Below are positions 16,401 through 24,379 of a stretch of 35,993 bases of DNA, piece after piece. A program made the position numbers and the translations under genes. Source of the stretch: Planctomycetota bacterium (GTDB taxonomy: Bacteria; Planctomycetota; UBA1135). The stretch covers positions 1 to 35,993 of the forward strand of contig JAQBXR010000022.1 in the NCBI GenBank assembly GCA_027623295.1, given 5' to 3'. How positions within the stretch are numbered: the stretch's first letter is position 1; every line of letters begins with the position of its first letter. The notes below the pieces were generated by a model, which was not told where the DNA came from, did no database searches, and was given only the letters and a program-made list of their open reading frames with translations.

Positions 16401-17312
16401 TTAGGCGCGCCTTTCACTTTCCCGAGGCATGACCTTTGCCAGGAAAGCGTGTGAGTTCCGCAGGGAGCTGTCTGGGGCGACCGCAACCGAAGTCGAGACA
16501 TCCAAGGCTTCTCCGAGCAAGTCACGCAAACCACGGCCATCGATGCCTTCCAGGACGCGTTCAGCGAAGAGACGGGTGCCTTCCGGACCGGTGTGAGGCA
16601 ACATGGCGACCAAAGTGCGCGGGCCGATGCGGGTCGCAACGTCTACATCGCGGGTGTCGAGTAGGAGTATGCCAGCAAGGTCGAGCAGGGCATCGTCATC
16701 GATTTCGCCTTCCCAGGTGAATGCAGCCAGGCCGAGTGGAAAGCGGAAACGAGAAGAGCGCTTAAACTCTTCCTCGAGACGGTGCTCCCAAAATTCTGGT
16801 GTGTGCAGGCCGGTTTCGGAATCTGCAACTGCAGAGAGGAAACGCTCACGGGCTTCTGGCTCGCGGCCTTTCAAGATTTCGCCGATGCTAGCGCCAAGGG
16901 TGGCGGCATCGGGAACTTCTAGCTTCTCTGGGCGCATGCTGGTCGGCGCGCCAAAGGGAGAGGCAAGGTAGCTGGCGAGCGAGTCCGGCCGAACCGGAAG
17001 GCCCAACGCCCCTTGAGCACCGACAAATCGCGCAAGGCCATCGGCGTCGGCATCGTTGCCGTTGGTGAACAAGAACAGCAGCACGCGGTGTTCGCGCAAG
17101 AAGCCCAAGGCCCATTCTTGAATGCTCAAAGGAGCCATGAAGGATGGGTCCACCACCACCAAACCGTCAATGGTGCCGGCTGTGGCGAGTGCGGTGGAAC
17201 TGTCGTAATGCGCAACGCTACCCACTGAATGACCAGCAAGCTTGGCAGCCTCTTGGCATGCGGATACAACGTTGGGGTTTGCGGAAAGAATGGTCAGGGG
17301 GCGGGCTGGCAT
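16401..17312 (-). CDS. Degenerate receiver plus GGDEF-like protein
   Basis: The 303-residue soluble protein has an N-terminal domain like a response-regulator receiver (about 5-120: PLTILSANPNVVSACQEAA, GLVVVDPSFMAP, VLLFLFTNG). The spacing is right, but the acidic pocket is poorly conserved. The C-terminal half resembles a diguanylate cyclase: DSETGLHTPEFWEHRLEEEF sits where D-x-LTGL-NR is expected, and RIGPRTLVAMLPHT takes the place of the RxGGDEF active-site strand. The GGDEF signature is lost, so c-di-GMP synthesis is unlikely; a binding or scaffold role is inferred. The gene lies between yebC (four bases) and the selenoprotein gene (26 bases), in one apparent operon. Confidence 0.65.
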   Translation of the reverse strand: MPARPLTILSANPNVVSACQEAAKLAGHSVGSVAHYDSSTALATAGTIDGLVVVDPSFMAPLSIQEWALGFLREHRVLLFLFTNGNDADADGLARFVGAQGALGLPVRPDSLASYLASPFGAPTSMRPEKLEVPDAATLGASIGEILKGREPEARERFLSAVADSETGLHTPEFWEHRLEEEFKRSSRFRFPLGLAAFTWEGEIDDDALLDLAGILLLDTRDVDVATRIGPRTLVAMLPHTGPEGTRLFAERVLEGIDGRGLRDLLGEALDVSTSVAVAPDSSLRNSHAFLAKVMPRESERRA

Positions 17313-17316
17313 GAAA

Positions 17317-18045
17317 TTATTCTGGGAACTCGGCGTTGTGATGAACAGCTTGCACGTCTTCGTCGTCCTCTAGAAGATCAACAATGATTTGCAGTTTGTC
17401 AGCGGCTTCGGCATCCACTGGAATGTAGTTATCGGGGACGTAACATAAACCGCCGTCCATGGTCTCCCACCCCTTATCGGCAAAAGCCGTGGCCAGATTC
17501 ATGAACTCTTCCGGCGGTCCATCGACGCCGAAGATTTCTTCTTGATCGGTGGTGACATCGTCGGCGCCATTTTCCAACGCGACCTCTATCATTTCGTCTT
17601 CCGGAATGCCCGCGCGCACGATTGCGAACAATGCGCGTCGCTTGAACATGAAAGCGACCGAACCGGAGCTTGCCATAGTGCCGCCGCGTTTGGTCAACAC
17701 CATGCGGATGTTCGGGGCCGTGCGGTTCCGATTATCGGTCAGAGCCTCAATGATGATGGCCACTCCACCAGGAACGTAGGCCTCGTAGACCACCTCCTCC
17801 ATAACGGAACCATCTAACTCACCGGCACCTTTCTTAATGGCCCGATCGATGGAATCCTTAGGCATGTTGTCTGCCTTGGCACGATCGACGGCATAACGCA
17901 GTGGGAGGTTCATGCCGAGGTCACTGCCGCCAGTGCGCGCTGCCGACATAATGAGCTTTGCCCATTTGCTAAAAACTTTCCCGCGCTTCGCATCGACTTT
18001 CGACTTGTTGCGCTGGATGTTTGCCCAGTGAGAGTGGCCTGCCAT
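17317..18045 (-). CDS. yebC: YebC/PmpR family protein
   Basis: The 242-residue protein has the family start MAGHSHWANIQRNKSKVDAK and the conserved ARTGGSDLGMNLPLRYAVDR, DNMPKDSIDRAIKKGAG, YEAYVPGGVAIIIEALTDN and GGTMASSGSVAFMF. YebC proteins are cytoplasmic. Described roles are DNA-binding transcription regulator and, more recently, a ribosome-associated factor that relieves stalling at polyproline. The length is typical. It follows the rpsI terminator and lies upstream of the degenerate GGDEF-like gene by four bases. Confidence 0.95.
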   Translation of the reverse strand: MAGHSHWANIQRNKSKVDAKRGKVFSKWAKLIMSAARTGGSDLGMNLPLRYAVDRAKADNMPKDSIDRAIKKGAGELDGSVMEEVVYEAYVPGGVAIIIEALTDNRNRTAPNIRMVLTKRGGTMASSGSVAFMFKRRALFAIVRAGIPEDEMIEVALENGADDVTTDQEEIFGVDGPPEEFMNLATAFADKGWETMDGGLCYVPDNYIPVDAEAADKLQIIVDLLEDDEDVQAVHHNAEFPE

Positions 18046-18121
18046 GTTCTAAGGGGTTCGAGTTCGAACTTCTGCCACCAGATTACCGAGGCGGTAGGTG
18101 TGGCCAAAGGCCTCCTGCCCA

Positions 18122-18157
18122 TAAAAACGAAGACCGCCGGTAAAAACCGGCGGTCTT
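18122..18157 (-). terminator. Intrinsic terminator after rpsI
   Basis: A perfect 11-bp stem (18130-18140 with 18147-18157, AAGACCGCCGG/CCGGCGGTCTT) closes on a six-base A/T loop. On the minus strand it is followed by CGTTTTTA. It lies 21 bases after the rpsI stop, so it should end the rplM-rpsI transcript and separate it from yebC. Confidence 0.9.
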
Positions 18158-18177
18158 GAAAAAGAAACAAGTGCGAT

Positions 18178-18702
18178 TTAGCGCTTGCCCCACTGGTGAC
18201 CACGACGTGCGCCGTGACGACCATACTTCTTACGCTCGACCATCCGTGGGTCACGCGTGAAGTGACTAGCTTCTGCCAGAACCGCATGGGCATCAGGGTA
18301 AAGAGCCAAAAGAGCGCGACTCAGACCCATGCGCACTGCGCCAGCCTGGCCGGTGTTACCGCCACCGTGAGCGTTGACGAAAACGTCAACCTTCTTCTGC
18401 ACAGCCAAGGAAACCATCGGTGACTGACAGGCACTCTGATCCACTCCCCGCGGGAAGTACTCGGCCAGAGTTTTGCCGTTTACGGTGAACTGACCACTGC
18501 CTGGGCGAACCCGGACGCGAGCGACGGCGTTCTTACGACGGCCGGTACCCCAGTGGTAGGTGTTCGGAGTGAGGTCGACCAAACGGCCGAGAGGGTCAAT
18601 CTTTGGAAGTTCCTGTACAGACTCCCCACCACCAGTGCCATCTTCAGCGCCTAGGGTGAGAACTGCAGTGTTCCCTTCTACTTTATTATCTTTTTCTTCC
18701 AT
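18178..18702 (-). CDS. rpsI: 30S ribosomal protein S9 with N-terminal extension
   Basis: The 174-residue product ends in a canonical S9 domain: YHWGTGRRKNAVARVRV (from about residue 49), VNGKTLAEYFPRG, VDVFVNAHGGGNTGQAGAVR, RDPRMVERKKYG and the basic C-terminal tail ARRGHQWGKR that reaches the P site. About 45 extra, mostly acidic and Gly/Thr-rich residues precede it (EGNTAVLTLGAEDGTGGGES). No later in-frame Met is available before the S9 core, so I take the extension as real. It follows rplM after two bases, as in most bacteria, and is followed by a strong terminator. Confidence 0.95.
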   Translation of the reverse strand: MEEKDNKVEGNTAVLTLGAEDGTGGGESVQELPKIDPLGRLVDLTPNTYHWGTGRRKNAVARVRVRPGSGQFTVNGKTLAEYFPRGVDQSACQSPMVSLAVQKKVDVFVNAHGGGNTGQAGAVRMGLSRALLALYPDAHAVLAEASHFTRDPRMVERKKYGRHGARRGHQWGKR

Positions 18703-18704
18703 CG

Positions 18705-19136
18705 CTAAGCGAGTGGTTGGGGCTGCTGGGCGATGTGTGGATGCTCCGCACCACCGTACACGTGAAGTTTCCTGATCAGTTGACGACCAAGCTTGGTTTT
18801 GGGAAGCATACGCTGAACAGCCTTCATAATGATGCGTTCAGGATGGTTCTCAAGGAAAGTGGCATACGGATCCTCACGACGTCCACCGGGGTAGCCGGTG
18901 TGACGACGATAGGTCTTGGTTTCCGCTTTGGTGCCGGTAACCGCAACCTTCTGGGCGTTAATGAGGACGATGTTGTCACCGCAATCGTAATGATCTGAGT
19001 GGGTAGGCTTATGCTTACCCATCAAGATCATGGCGATCTGGGTGGCGACGTGACCGAGAATTTGGTTCTCGGCATCAACCAAATGCCATTCACGGGCAAT
19101 GGTCATCGAATTGAGATGAGGAGTCTTGGGACGCAT
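18705..19136 (-). CDS. rplM: 50S ribosomal protein L13
   Basis: The 143-residue L13 begins MRPKTPHLNSMTIAREWHL at the ATG at 19136. The frame is open to 19217, but the extra N-terminal residues are Cys-rich and unlike L13. Conserved segments include WHLVDAENQILGHVATQIA, MGKHKPTHSDHYDCGDNIVL, KTYRRHTGYPGG, MKAVQRMLPKTKLG and LHVYGGAEHPH. A purine-rich GGAAAAGAAG precedes the start, and a sigma70-type promoter lies about 40-65 bases upstream. It forms a two-gene operon with rpsI. Confidence 0.95.
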   Translation of the reverse strand: MRPKTPHLNSMTIAREWHLVDAENQILGHVATQIAMILMGKHKPTHSDHYDCGDNIVLINAQKVAVTGTKAETKTYRRHTGYPGGRREDPYATFLENHPERIIMKAVQRMLPKTKLGRQLIRKLHVYGGAEHPHIAQQPQPLA

Positions 19137-19174
19137 CTTCTTTTCCGGGCGGAAATCCGCACAAACGGCCGAGC

Positions 19175-19203
19175 ATTCTATGCCCGCCAAACACTTACAG
19201 CAA
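19175..19203 (-). promoter_or_regulatory. Sigma70-type promoter of rplM-rpsI
   Basis: On the minus strand TTGCTG (19198-19203) and TAGAAT (19175-19180) are separated by exactly 17 bases. The predicted start near 19168 gives a leader of about 32 bases that contains the purine-rich ribosome site. The promoter overlaps the 3' end of the upstream membrane-protein gene. Confidence 0.65.
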
Positions 19204-20163
19204 GGCCTTAAGCACAAGAAGACCGTGAGAATCTATTTCCCAGCGCAAAATGGCTGGTGCTTGGCCTAATTCAGGCTCAAAACTCCCCTTGGGGTCTGCA
19301 ATGGCGTCGGCCCAATGGAGCAGAAGTGGAAGGATACCCTCGTCCCCCGCCTGCCTGGGAGCCAAAAGTGGGCCGCGCTCGACGGTGGCGATGGCTGCAC
19401 TTGGCCGGATTTCCTGCGGCAATGGTTCTCGCACCGAAAAGCTGAGCTCAGGCCAAGCAATCGTTAGAACCTGCCATCCTCCATCTACGGGCATGAGCCA
19501 AAGATTCTGAGTCATCGGCGGGCGCAAGAGTGCATAGGCCAGTCCGAGCGGAGCCAGGCCGACGACCAGATAAATCAGTTTTCGGCGGCGACTGAGATAA
19601 AGCCCCAGCCCCAGCGCGATGCAAAGCAGGCCAGCACCACGACTTTGCGCCCGCCAACTACCCTCAAGCGGCATCGGCTCTGCTCGGGACGGAAGAACTA
19701 GGGATACCCCGTGGTGACGGATTCGTTTCCCGAAGTCTTGGGCGTCCACCTGAGCCACCCAAGGATTCCGTGCACCTGCGGAAGCCACCGCCGCGGCTGG
19801 ATCGGTCCGCTGGACGACATCGGCTATGGCTGGCAGCAGCAGCAGGGCCATGAATAGGCCAGCCACGCGAGGGCGCCCCACCCACCAAGCATGGGTGCCG
19901 GCAATCAGCAAAACCCATAACGGTGCCATCCACCAGGCAAAGGGGTCTGGCTGGAGGAAGAGCATGGTCCCCCAACAGGTGAGATGACGCACCGCCAAGC
20001 GCATCGGGTCGGTGCCTTGAGGAAAAGCTAGTTCCAGAAGGCAACCCAGCATGAGGGCTTGGGTTGGTGCCATCCCCCCCCACGCTGCGGCAAGAACGTA
20101 AGGCGTGAGCGCGAAGAGACGCGCGAGTAAGAATCCGCCTGGGAAGAGTGCGCTCTGGCTCAA
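19195..20163 (-). CDS. Multi-spanning membrane protein of unknown function
   Basis: The 322-residue protein has about five N-terminal membrane helices (within about residues 8-125, e.g. LTPYVLAAAWGGMAPTQALM and PLWVLLIAGTHAWW). A soluble loop and two more helices follow (about 185-230, LLCIALGLGLYLS and LIYLVVGLAPLGLAYALL), then a soluble C-terminal domain (about 235-322). The N-terminal helices, with their acidic ELAFPQGTDP turn, loosely recall small rod-shape (MreD-like) membrane proteins, but this is only a resemblance. The start overlaps the stop of the upstream lipoprotein by four bases. Confidence 0.65.
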   Translation of the reverse strand: MSQSALFPGGFLLARLFALTPYVLAAAWGGMAPTQALMLGCLLELAFPQGTDPMRLAVRHLTCWGTMLFLQPDPFAWWMAPLWVLLIAGTHAWWVGRPRVAGLFMALLLLPAIADVVQRTDPAAAVASAGARNPWVAQVDAQDFGKRIRHHGVSLVLPSRAEPMPLEGSWRAQSRGAGLLCIALGLGLYLSRRRKLIYLVVGLAPLGLAYALLRPPMTQNLWLMPVDGGWQVLTIAWPELSFSVREPLPQEIRPSAAIATVERGPLLAPRQAGDEGILPLLLHWADAIADPKGSFEPELGQAPAILRWEIDSHGLLVLKALL

Positions 20164-21041
20164 CGGATGTTGTCGGGCAAAGGCATCAACTTGCCGCTGG
20201 CGTCGAAGGCTTTGACCAGTGGGTCATCTAAAACTAGGCGACCAACTCCTTGGAGCATGGGGTATTCATGCAGCACCAAAGCCAGCCGCATCATTTTGCG
20301 CTCCGATGAGAGTGGTTTGTTGTCGCGATTTACCGAGGCCGGATCGGCGGTTTCCGATGCGCGGCCCCAACTGATTTCGACCCCGTTGGCCAAAACGAAA
20401 GACATGGCAGGAGCCATACCCGGAGTTGATCTTGGATAATCGGATCGCCGCTGAATAGAAACCACCGGCAGCCCAGTCACCACCGCGACGGTGTCGGCCT
20501 CCACCCAGAGAAGATGGGCTTCTTGCACCACGGGGTCGGAAAAACGTTCGCCGACCAGGGGAAAATCTTGGCCTTGGTCAAGCGAGACGAATAGCAAACC
20601 ACTCATGGTAGCCTCCGAGAAACCACTTGGAATGAGGGTGCCATCGGACGCCAGCGTGGCAACTGGCTTCTGCCCACGCGCAATCGCGAGGACTGGAATC
20701 TTCGGTAGAAAGTTCACCCGCAAGCCTTCCGGCAAGGCCATTTTCACCTCAATGGACAAGGGATCAATCCACTCCACCTCGGTCAGCAGGTCATGAACCA
20801 ATTGGGGCGCCAGAACGTCACCCAGGCGGATGGCCGGAGCACCTGCCAGAACCTCGTCAAAGCGTTCAGCCCATGCTGCAGGCAAACCACCTGGCAACTG
20901 CGGGACCTGATCCACCCGATAATCCGACAAAGCTCTCGGATTTTCCACCGATGCAGCATCTCCGCAAGCAGAAAGGCAGAGCAGAGAAAGGGCCGCAAGC
21001 TGGAAGGATTGCAGAAGGTAAGGACGCGAGGTGAGACCCAT
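20160..21041 (-). CDS. Lipoprotein with FtsQ/POTRA-like middle region
   Basis: The 293-residue protein has a signal ending in a lipobox (LAALSLLCLSAC, lipid Cys at about residue 26). A central segment, WIDPLSIEVKMALPEGLRV followed by NFLPKIPVLAIARGQKPVAT and LASDGTLIPSG, has the order seen in FtsQ/DivIB beta domains: substrate-entry strand, Leu-Pro-x-x-L-x-V, P-V-A, then a Gly turn. No FtsZ or FtsA gene is adjacent, and FtsQ is not a lipoprotein, so I call the similarity only suggestive. It is the first gene of the minus-strand run that continues into rplM. Its start is preceded by a possible leaderless-type promoter. Confidence 0.55.
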   Translation of the reverse strand: MGLTSRPYLLQSFQLAALSLLCLSACGDAASVENPRALSDYRVDQVPQLPGGLPAAWAERFDEVLAGAPAIRLGDVLAPQLVHDLLTEVEWIDPLSIEVKMALPEGLRVNFLPKIPVLAIARGQKPVATLASDGTLIPSGFSEATMSGLLFVSLDQGQDFPLVGERFSDPVVQEAHLLWVEADTVAVVTGLPVVSIQRRSDYPRSTPGMAPAMSFVLANGVEISWGRASETADPASVNRDNKPLSSERKMMRLALVLHEYPMLQGVGRLVLDDPLVKAFDASGKLMPLPDNIR

Positions 21042-21048
21042 ACTCCTT

Positions 21049-21077
21049 GTTCTACCTTGACCCGCTCTCCGTATCCA
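21049..21077 (-). promoter_or_regulatory. Candidate promoter giving a leaderless transcript
   Basis: On the minus strand TGGATA (21072-21077) is followed by TAGAAC (21049-21054) after 17 bases. The ATG at 21041 begins seven bases after the second box, so the mRNA would start at or next to the start codon. AAGGAG is also present, but only one base from the ATG, too close to act as a ribosome site. Confidence 0.4.
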
Positions 21078-21085
21078 CCCATGCT

Positions 21086-23191
21086 ATGCCTATGCCGGGT
21101 CAGGGCCCCACAAAGTTTAAAGGTTTCACACTTTCCTCTTTCCAGAGGAAGGCAGCGGCAGCATTGGATACTGACCACAATGTTTTGGTGGCGGCCCCAA
21201 CCGGCGCTGGCAAAACCTTGGTGGCTGAGTATGCGATTCACTTGGCGCAAAAAAAAGGAACCCGAGCTTTATATACCGCTCCGATTAAGGCGTTGAGCAA
21301 TCAGAAGTTTCGCGACTTCACCGAAGACCCTGAGATTGACAGTGTTGGTCTAAGTACCGGCGACATTACTTTGAACTCGGATGGCCGCGTCATGGTCATG
21401 ACTACCGAGATCTTGCGTAACACCTTGGTCGAGAACGCAAGTCAGTTGAGCGATGTCGGCGTGGTGGTTTTCGATGAAGTGCACTTCATGGATGACCCGG
21501 AGCGCGGTTCGGTGTGGGAGGAAACGCTCATGTTCCTTCCTGAAAACGTGGTCATTGTGGCGCTATCAGCGACCATCGATAACCTCGGTCAATTTGCGGC
21601 CTGGCTGGAGCGGGTGCGCAAACGTCCGCTGACCGTCGTCGAAGAGACCAAGCGCCCAGTTCCCCTGAAGCATTATCTCTACCATCCGAAGGCAGGCATT
21701 TTCCCGCCTAGTCGTTTGAAGCCTATGCGGAGTCGCTTCAAAGAACACCAGAAGGATCGAGAGTGGCAGCGTCGCGATGACAAGGAATTGGTGGATGAAC
21801 TGGTAAAGGAAAACCACCTACCGATTCTCTACTTCTGCTTCTCGCGCAAACTGTGTGAAAGCAAAGCACTCAAGACTTCCCGTTCGCGCCGCTTGCTAGA
21901 CCAAGATGGCGTTGACCAGTTTGAGAAACTTTGGAATGCTGGCAAAGCTGAGTTCGGTTTCGATGACCGGCGCGGCCCGATGGGTTCCTTGCGTGGCATG
22001 TTGGCGCGCGGCGTGGGTTATCACCATGCAGGCATGTTGCCGCTGCAAAAGGAAATGGTGGAGCGCATGTTCGCCACCGGATTGTTGCGCATGCTTTACA
22101 CCACCGAAACCTTTGCGCTGGGCATCAACATGCCTGCACGCGCGGTGGTCTTTGACAGTTTGTGCAAGTTCGATGGCATCAAATTCGACTACATGCGCAC
22201 CCGCGATTACCTGCAGATGGCAGGCCGCGCTGGGCGTTTAGGCATGGACGAAGAGGGTTTGGTTTATTCCGTGCTCGACTATGACGATGTGATGGACGGT
22301 CCCATTAACCGCATTCAAGCGGGTCGCGTGGAGCCGATTACCTCGCGTTTCAACTTGGACTATGCGTCTTTGGTGCATTTGCATGGCATCGCTGGCAAAC
22401 AGTATGCGTCGGAAGTTTGGGAAAACAGTTTTGCAGCATTCCAAGCGCGTGAGCATTCCAAAAAACGCGAAGAGCATAACCGTCGTCAGGTGCGTGCACT
22501 TCTGAGTAAGCGTTTTCAGTTCTTGGAGGATATGGGCTACATCAAGCCAGAGCGTGAGATTCTGGCTCGTGGACGCACCTGCCTCCACCTTTTCGGCTAT
22601 GAGATCCAACTCACCGAAATGCTGTACGAAGGTGTATTTGAAGACATCGATGCGCCTGCACTGTGCGGCTTAATCGGCGCCGTCATCCATGAAGGCCGAC
22701 GCCGAGACACCTTCCCCCGCCAAGCCCTGCGCCCGATGAAGGGTGTCCTACGCCATGCCAAAGAGGTCGTGCAGCAGGCGATTGAACGTGAAACCGATTG
22801 TGGCCTGGCTGGATCGCTCAAGCAATTGGACGAATCCATGAGCCCCGCGATTTACGAATACGCCAGTGGCCGTCCGTTTAACGAGTTAGCACGCTATACC
22901 AGTGCTGCGCCGGGTGACTTTGTCCGTGTGGCACGCATGACCGTGCAGTACTTGCGACACCTATATAAGCTGCTGGAAGACTCCGACCCTGCCCTGGCGG
23001 AAACCATTACCGAAGCGATTGCAGGCCTCTACCGTGGCCCAATTGATGTACGCGCCGAGCTTGGCCTTGAAGGCGGCGCGGAAGCTGTCAAAGCGGAGAT
23101 TGAAAAGGGAGAAGCTGCAGCACCCGAGGGCACTGCAGCTTCTAAAGAGAGACGCAACCGCCGCGATGGGCGACGCGGGCGTCCTTCGTAG
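21086..23191 (+). CDS. Ski2-like DEVH-box RNA/DNA helicase
   Basis: This superfamily 2 helicase of 701 residues is counted from the ATG at 21086; the frame begins with a TTG at 21047. Motifs are the Q-like FTLSSFQRKAAAAL, Walker A AAPTGAGKTLVAEYA, TAPIKALSNQKFRDF, DEVHFMDD (motif II), ALSATI (III), YHHAGMLPLQKEMVE (IV-V), ATETFALGIN-type TTETFALGINMPAR and motif VI MAGRAGRLG. The C-terminal helical region (about 430-690) has the Ski2/Mtr4 organisation. Such enzymes unwind structured RNA for degradation or repair. The tail (about 665-701) is basic and low complexity. The gene is divergent from the lipoprotein gene at 21041. Confidence 0.93.
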   Translation: MPMPGQGPTKFKGFTLSSFQRKAAAALDTDHNVLVAAPTGAGKTLVAEYAIHLAQKKGTRALYTAPIKALSNQKFRDFTEDPEIDSVGLSTGDITLNSDGRVMVMTTEILRNTLVENASQLSDVGVVVFDEVHFMDDPERGSVWEETLMFLPENVVIVALSATIDNLGQFAAWLERVRKRPLTVVEETKRPVPLKHYLYHPKAGIFPPSRLKPMRSRFKEHQKDREWQRRDDKELVDELVKENHLPILYFCFSRKLCESKALKTSRSRRLLDQDGVDQFEKLWNAGKAEFGFDDRRGPMGSLRGMLARGVGYHHAGMLPLQKEMVERMFATGLLRMLYTTETFALGINMPARAVVFDSLCKFDGIKFDYMRTRDYLQMAGRAGRLGMDEEGLVYSVLDYDDVMDGPINRIQAGRVEPITSRFNLDYASLVHLHGIAGKQYASEVWENSFAAFQAREHSKKREEHNRRQVRALLSKRFQFLEDMGYIKPEREILARGRTCLHLFGYEIQLTEMLYEGVFEDIDAPALCGLIGAVIHEGRRRDTFPRQALRPMKGVLRHAKEVVQQAIERETDCGLAGSLKQLDESMSPAIYEYASGRPFNELARYTSAAPGDFVRVARMTVQYLRHLYKLLEDSDPALAETITEAIAGLYRGPIDVRAELGLEGGAEAVKAEIEKGEAAAPEGTAASKERRNRRDGRRGRPS

Positions 23192-23192
23192 C

Positions 23193-23399
23193 CTAGTCGT
23201 CGAGGCTATCTAGGAAGGCTTCCGCCGACTCTTCGTCGGTGATTTCCGAAGCGGCATCTGCGGCAGCGTCAGCTTCCGAGAGGACTTGGGCTTCCATTTG
23301 CTCTTCACCATCGGTGGTGTAAGAGAGTTCTTCCTCACCGGAGCAGCTCGCAAAAGTGAGAGCGCCAAAGAGGCATGTTAGGGTAAAAAGTTTTGACAT
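23193..23399 (-). CDS. Small very acidic lipoprotein
   Basis: The 68-residue product has a lipoprotein signal (MSKLFTLTCLFGALTFASC, lipid Cys19) and a mature part made almost wholly of Glu, Asp, Ala and Ser (AFLDSLDD at the end). It ends two bases after the helicase stop on the other strand. The signal and the strong bias support a real gene; the function is unknown. Two further small envelope proteins follow on the same strand. Confidence 0.65.
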   Translation of the reverse strand: MSKLFTLTCLFGALTFASCSGEEELSYTTDGEEQMEAQVLSEADAAADAASEITDEESAEAFLDSLDD

Positions 23400-23422
23400 T
23401 GTTTTTGGGGGATCAGGGTTGA

Positions 23423-24022
23423 TTAAGAATCAGAACCTTCTTCTTTGCCTTTACGGTGCTCCTGCTTTTCCTTGCCCTTGCCCTTGGTCCCTTTAGCTTG
23501 CTTGTTGGCTTTCTTGCCCGCAACGTCAGCAACTTTGCCGTGCTTCTTAATATCGGAACGGGACTGGTTGTTCAAGTGCTCAACAGCCGTAGCAACTTCT
23601 TTCTCGCCGTGCTTGGCGCGAAGAGCATCCATGGCTTCCTTGTGTTGGGCTTCCAACTTAGGTGCCATTTCATCGGCCTTCTTAAGAAGGTCTGCGTTGT
23701 TTTTCCTCTCAGCAACGCTACGTGTTTGGGTCAAGCAAGCGCTGTTTACACGATACTTGCCCATTTCGGCAGCAACTTCGCGCAAGGTTAGGCGCTGAGC
23801 TTTGGTGGTTTTATCACCAATTTTTTTCTTCTTGCCAGTTTTTGCTTCTGCATCGCCAGCCTCTTGATCGATCTTCTCAACGGTGCCAGTGACCTCACCG
23901 GCTTCAACCCCTTGAGTTGATTCGGCGCCCTTTTCTTCCTGGGCATAAGAGGCTTTTGGAGTTGCAACAAAGGTTGCAAGACCTAAGAGAAGGAGGGTCA
24001 GGTTGAATTTTGGAGTGTTCAT
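23423..24022 (-). CDS. Secreted Lys/Glu-rich protein of unknown function
   Basis: The 199-residue protein has a signal peptide (about residues 1-27, ending ASYAQ), an acidic segment, a basic cluster (TGKKKKIGDKTTK, about 64-76), and a helical central part (about 80-170) rich in charged residues. The C-terminal tail is almost entirely Lys, Gly, Glu and Gln. The central helices look able to form a coiled coil. I recognise no family. It is separated from the small lipoprotein by 23 bases and from the 40-residue lipoprotein upstream by 124 bases. Confidence 0.65.
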   Translation of the reverse strand: MNTPKFNLTLLLLGLATFVATPKASYAQEEKGAESTQGVEAGEVTGTVEKIDQEAGDAEAKTGKKKKIGDKTTKAQRLTLREVAAEMGKYRVNSACLTQTRSVAERKNNADLLKKADEMAPKLEAQHKEAMDALRAKHGEKEVATAVEHLNNQSRSDIKKHGKVADVAGKKANKQAKGTKGKGKEKQEHRKGKEEGSDS

Positions 24023-24146
24023 CTGCTAAATGGATTAACGGGCCGGGATGCCGACCACATGGGTAAGCATACGGACGACACCCGGTTTGTTGATAGAAAA
24101 AACTGAAAAGGAGAGCTATTTCCCAGCATTTCACCAGATAAGCGGA

Positions 24147-24269
24147 TTAATAATTCAGATCTTCAGCGGCTTCTTCAGCGGCTTCTTCGGTCGTATCCGA
24201 GGAATCGCCAGAACAAGCACCAAGTGCGAGAATCAAAAAGAGGAGGGACAAGCAAGCTTTTAGTTTCAT
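24147..24269 (-). CDS. 40-residue lipoprotein
   Basis: This small gene has a good lipoprotein signal (MKLKACLSLLFLILALGAC, lipid Cys19) and an acidic mature part with a duplicated EEAAEEAAED, encoded by a short tandem repeat. GGAG lies seven bases before the ATG. It resembles the neighbouring acidic lipoprotein in layout. Function is unknown; it may be an entericidin-like or anchoring peptide, which is a guess. Confidence 0.55.
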   Translation of the reverse strand: MKLKACLSLLFLILALGACSGDSSDTTEEAAEEAAEDLNY

Positions 24270-24320
24270 GATGGACTCCGTTTGGAGGTGAGTTATACCG
24301 AGGATAACCCGGCCCGGTCT

Positions 24321-24350
24321 AGTTTCAAGGCTGAAACTCTGTCACAGAGT
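24321..24350. repeat. Two overlapping inverted repeats in a divergent promoter region
   Basis: AGTTTCA (24321-24327) and TGAAACT (24332-24338) form a perfect 7-bp inverted repeat, and ACTCTG (24336-24341) and CAGAGT (24345-24350) form a second, 6-bp one. They lie between the divergent mini-lipoprotein and zf-HC2 genes, about 30-60 bases before the zf-HC2 start. They could be an operator for either gene. Confidence 0.4.
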
Positions 24351-24379
24351 CTGTAGCGGTGCGAAGATAAGCTCACATC

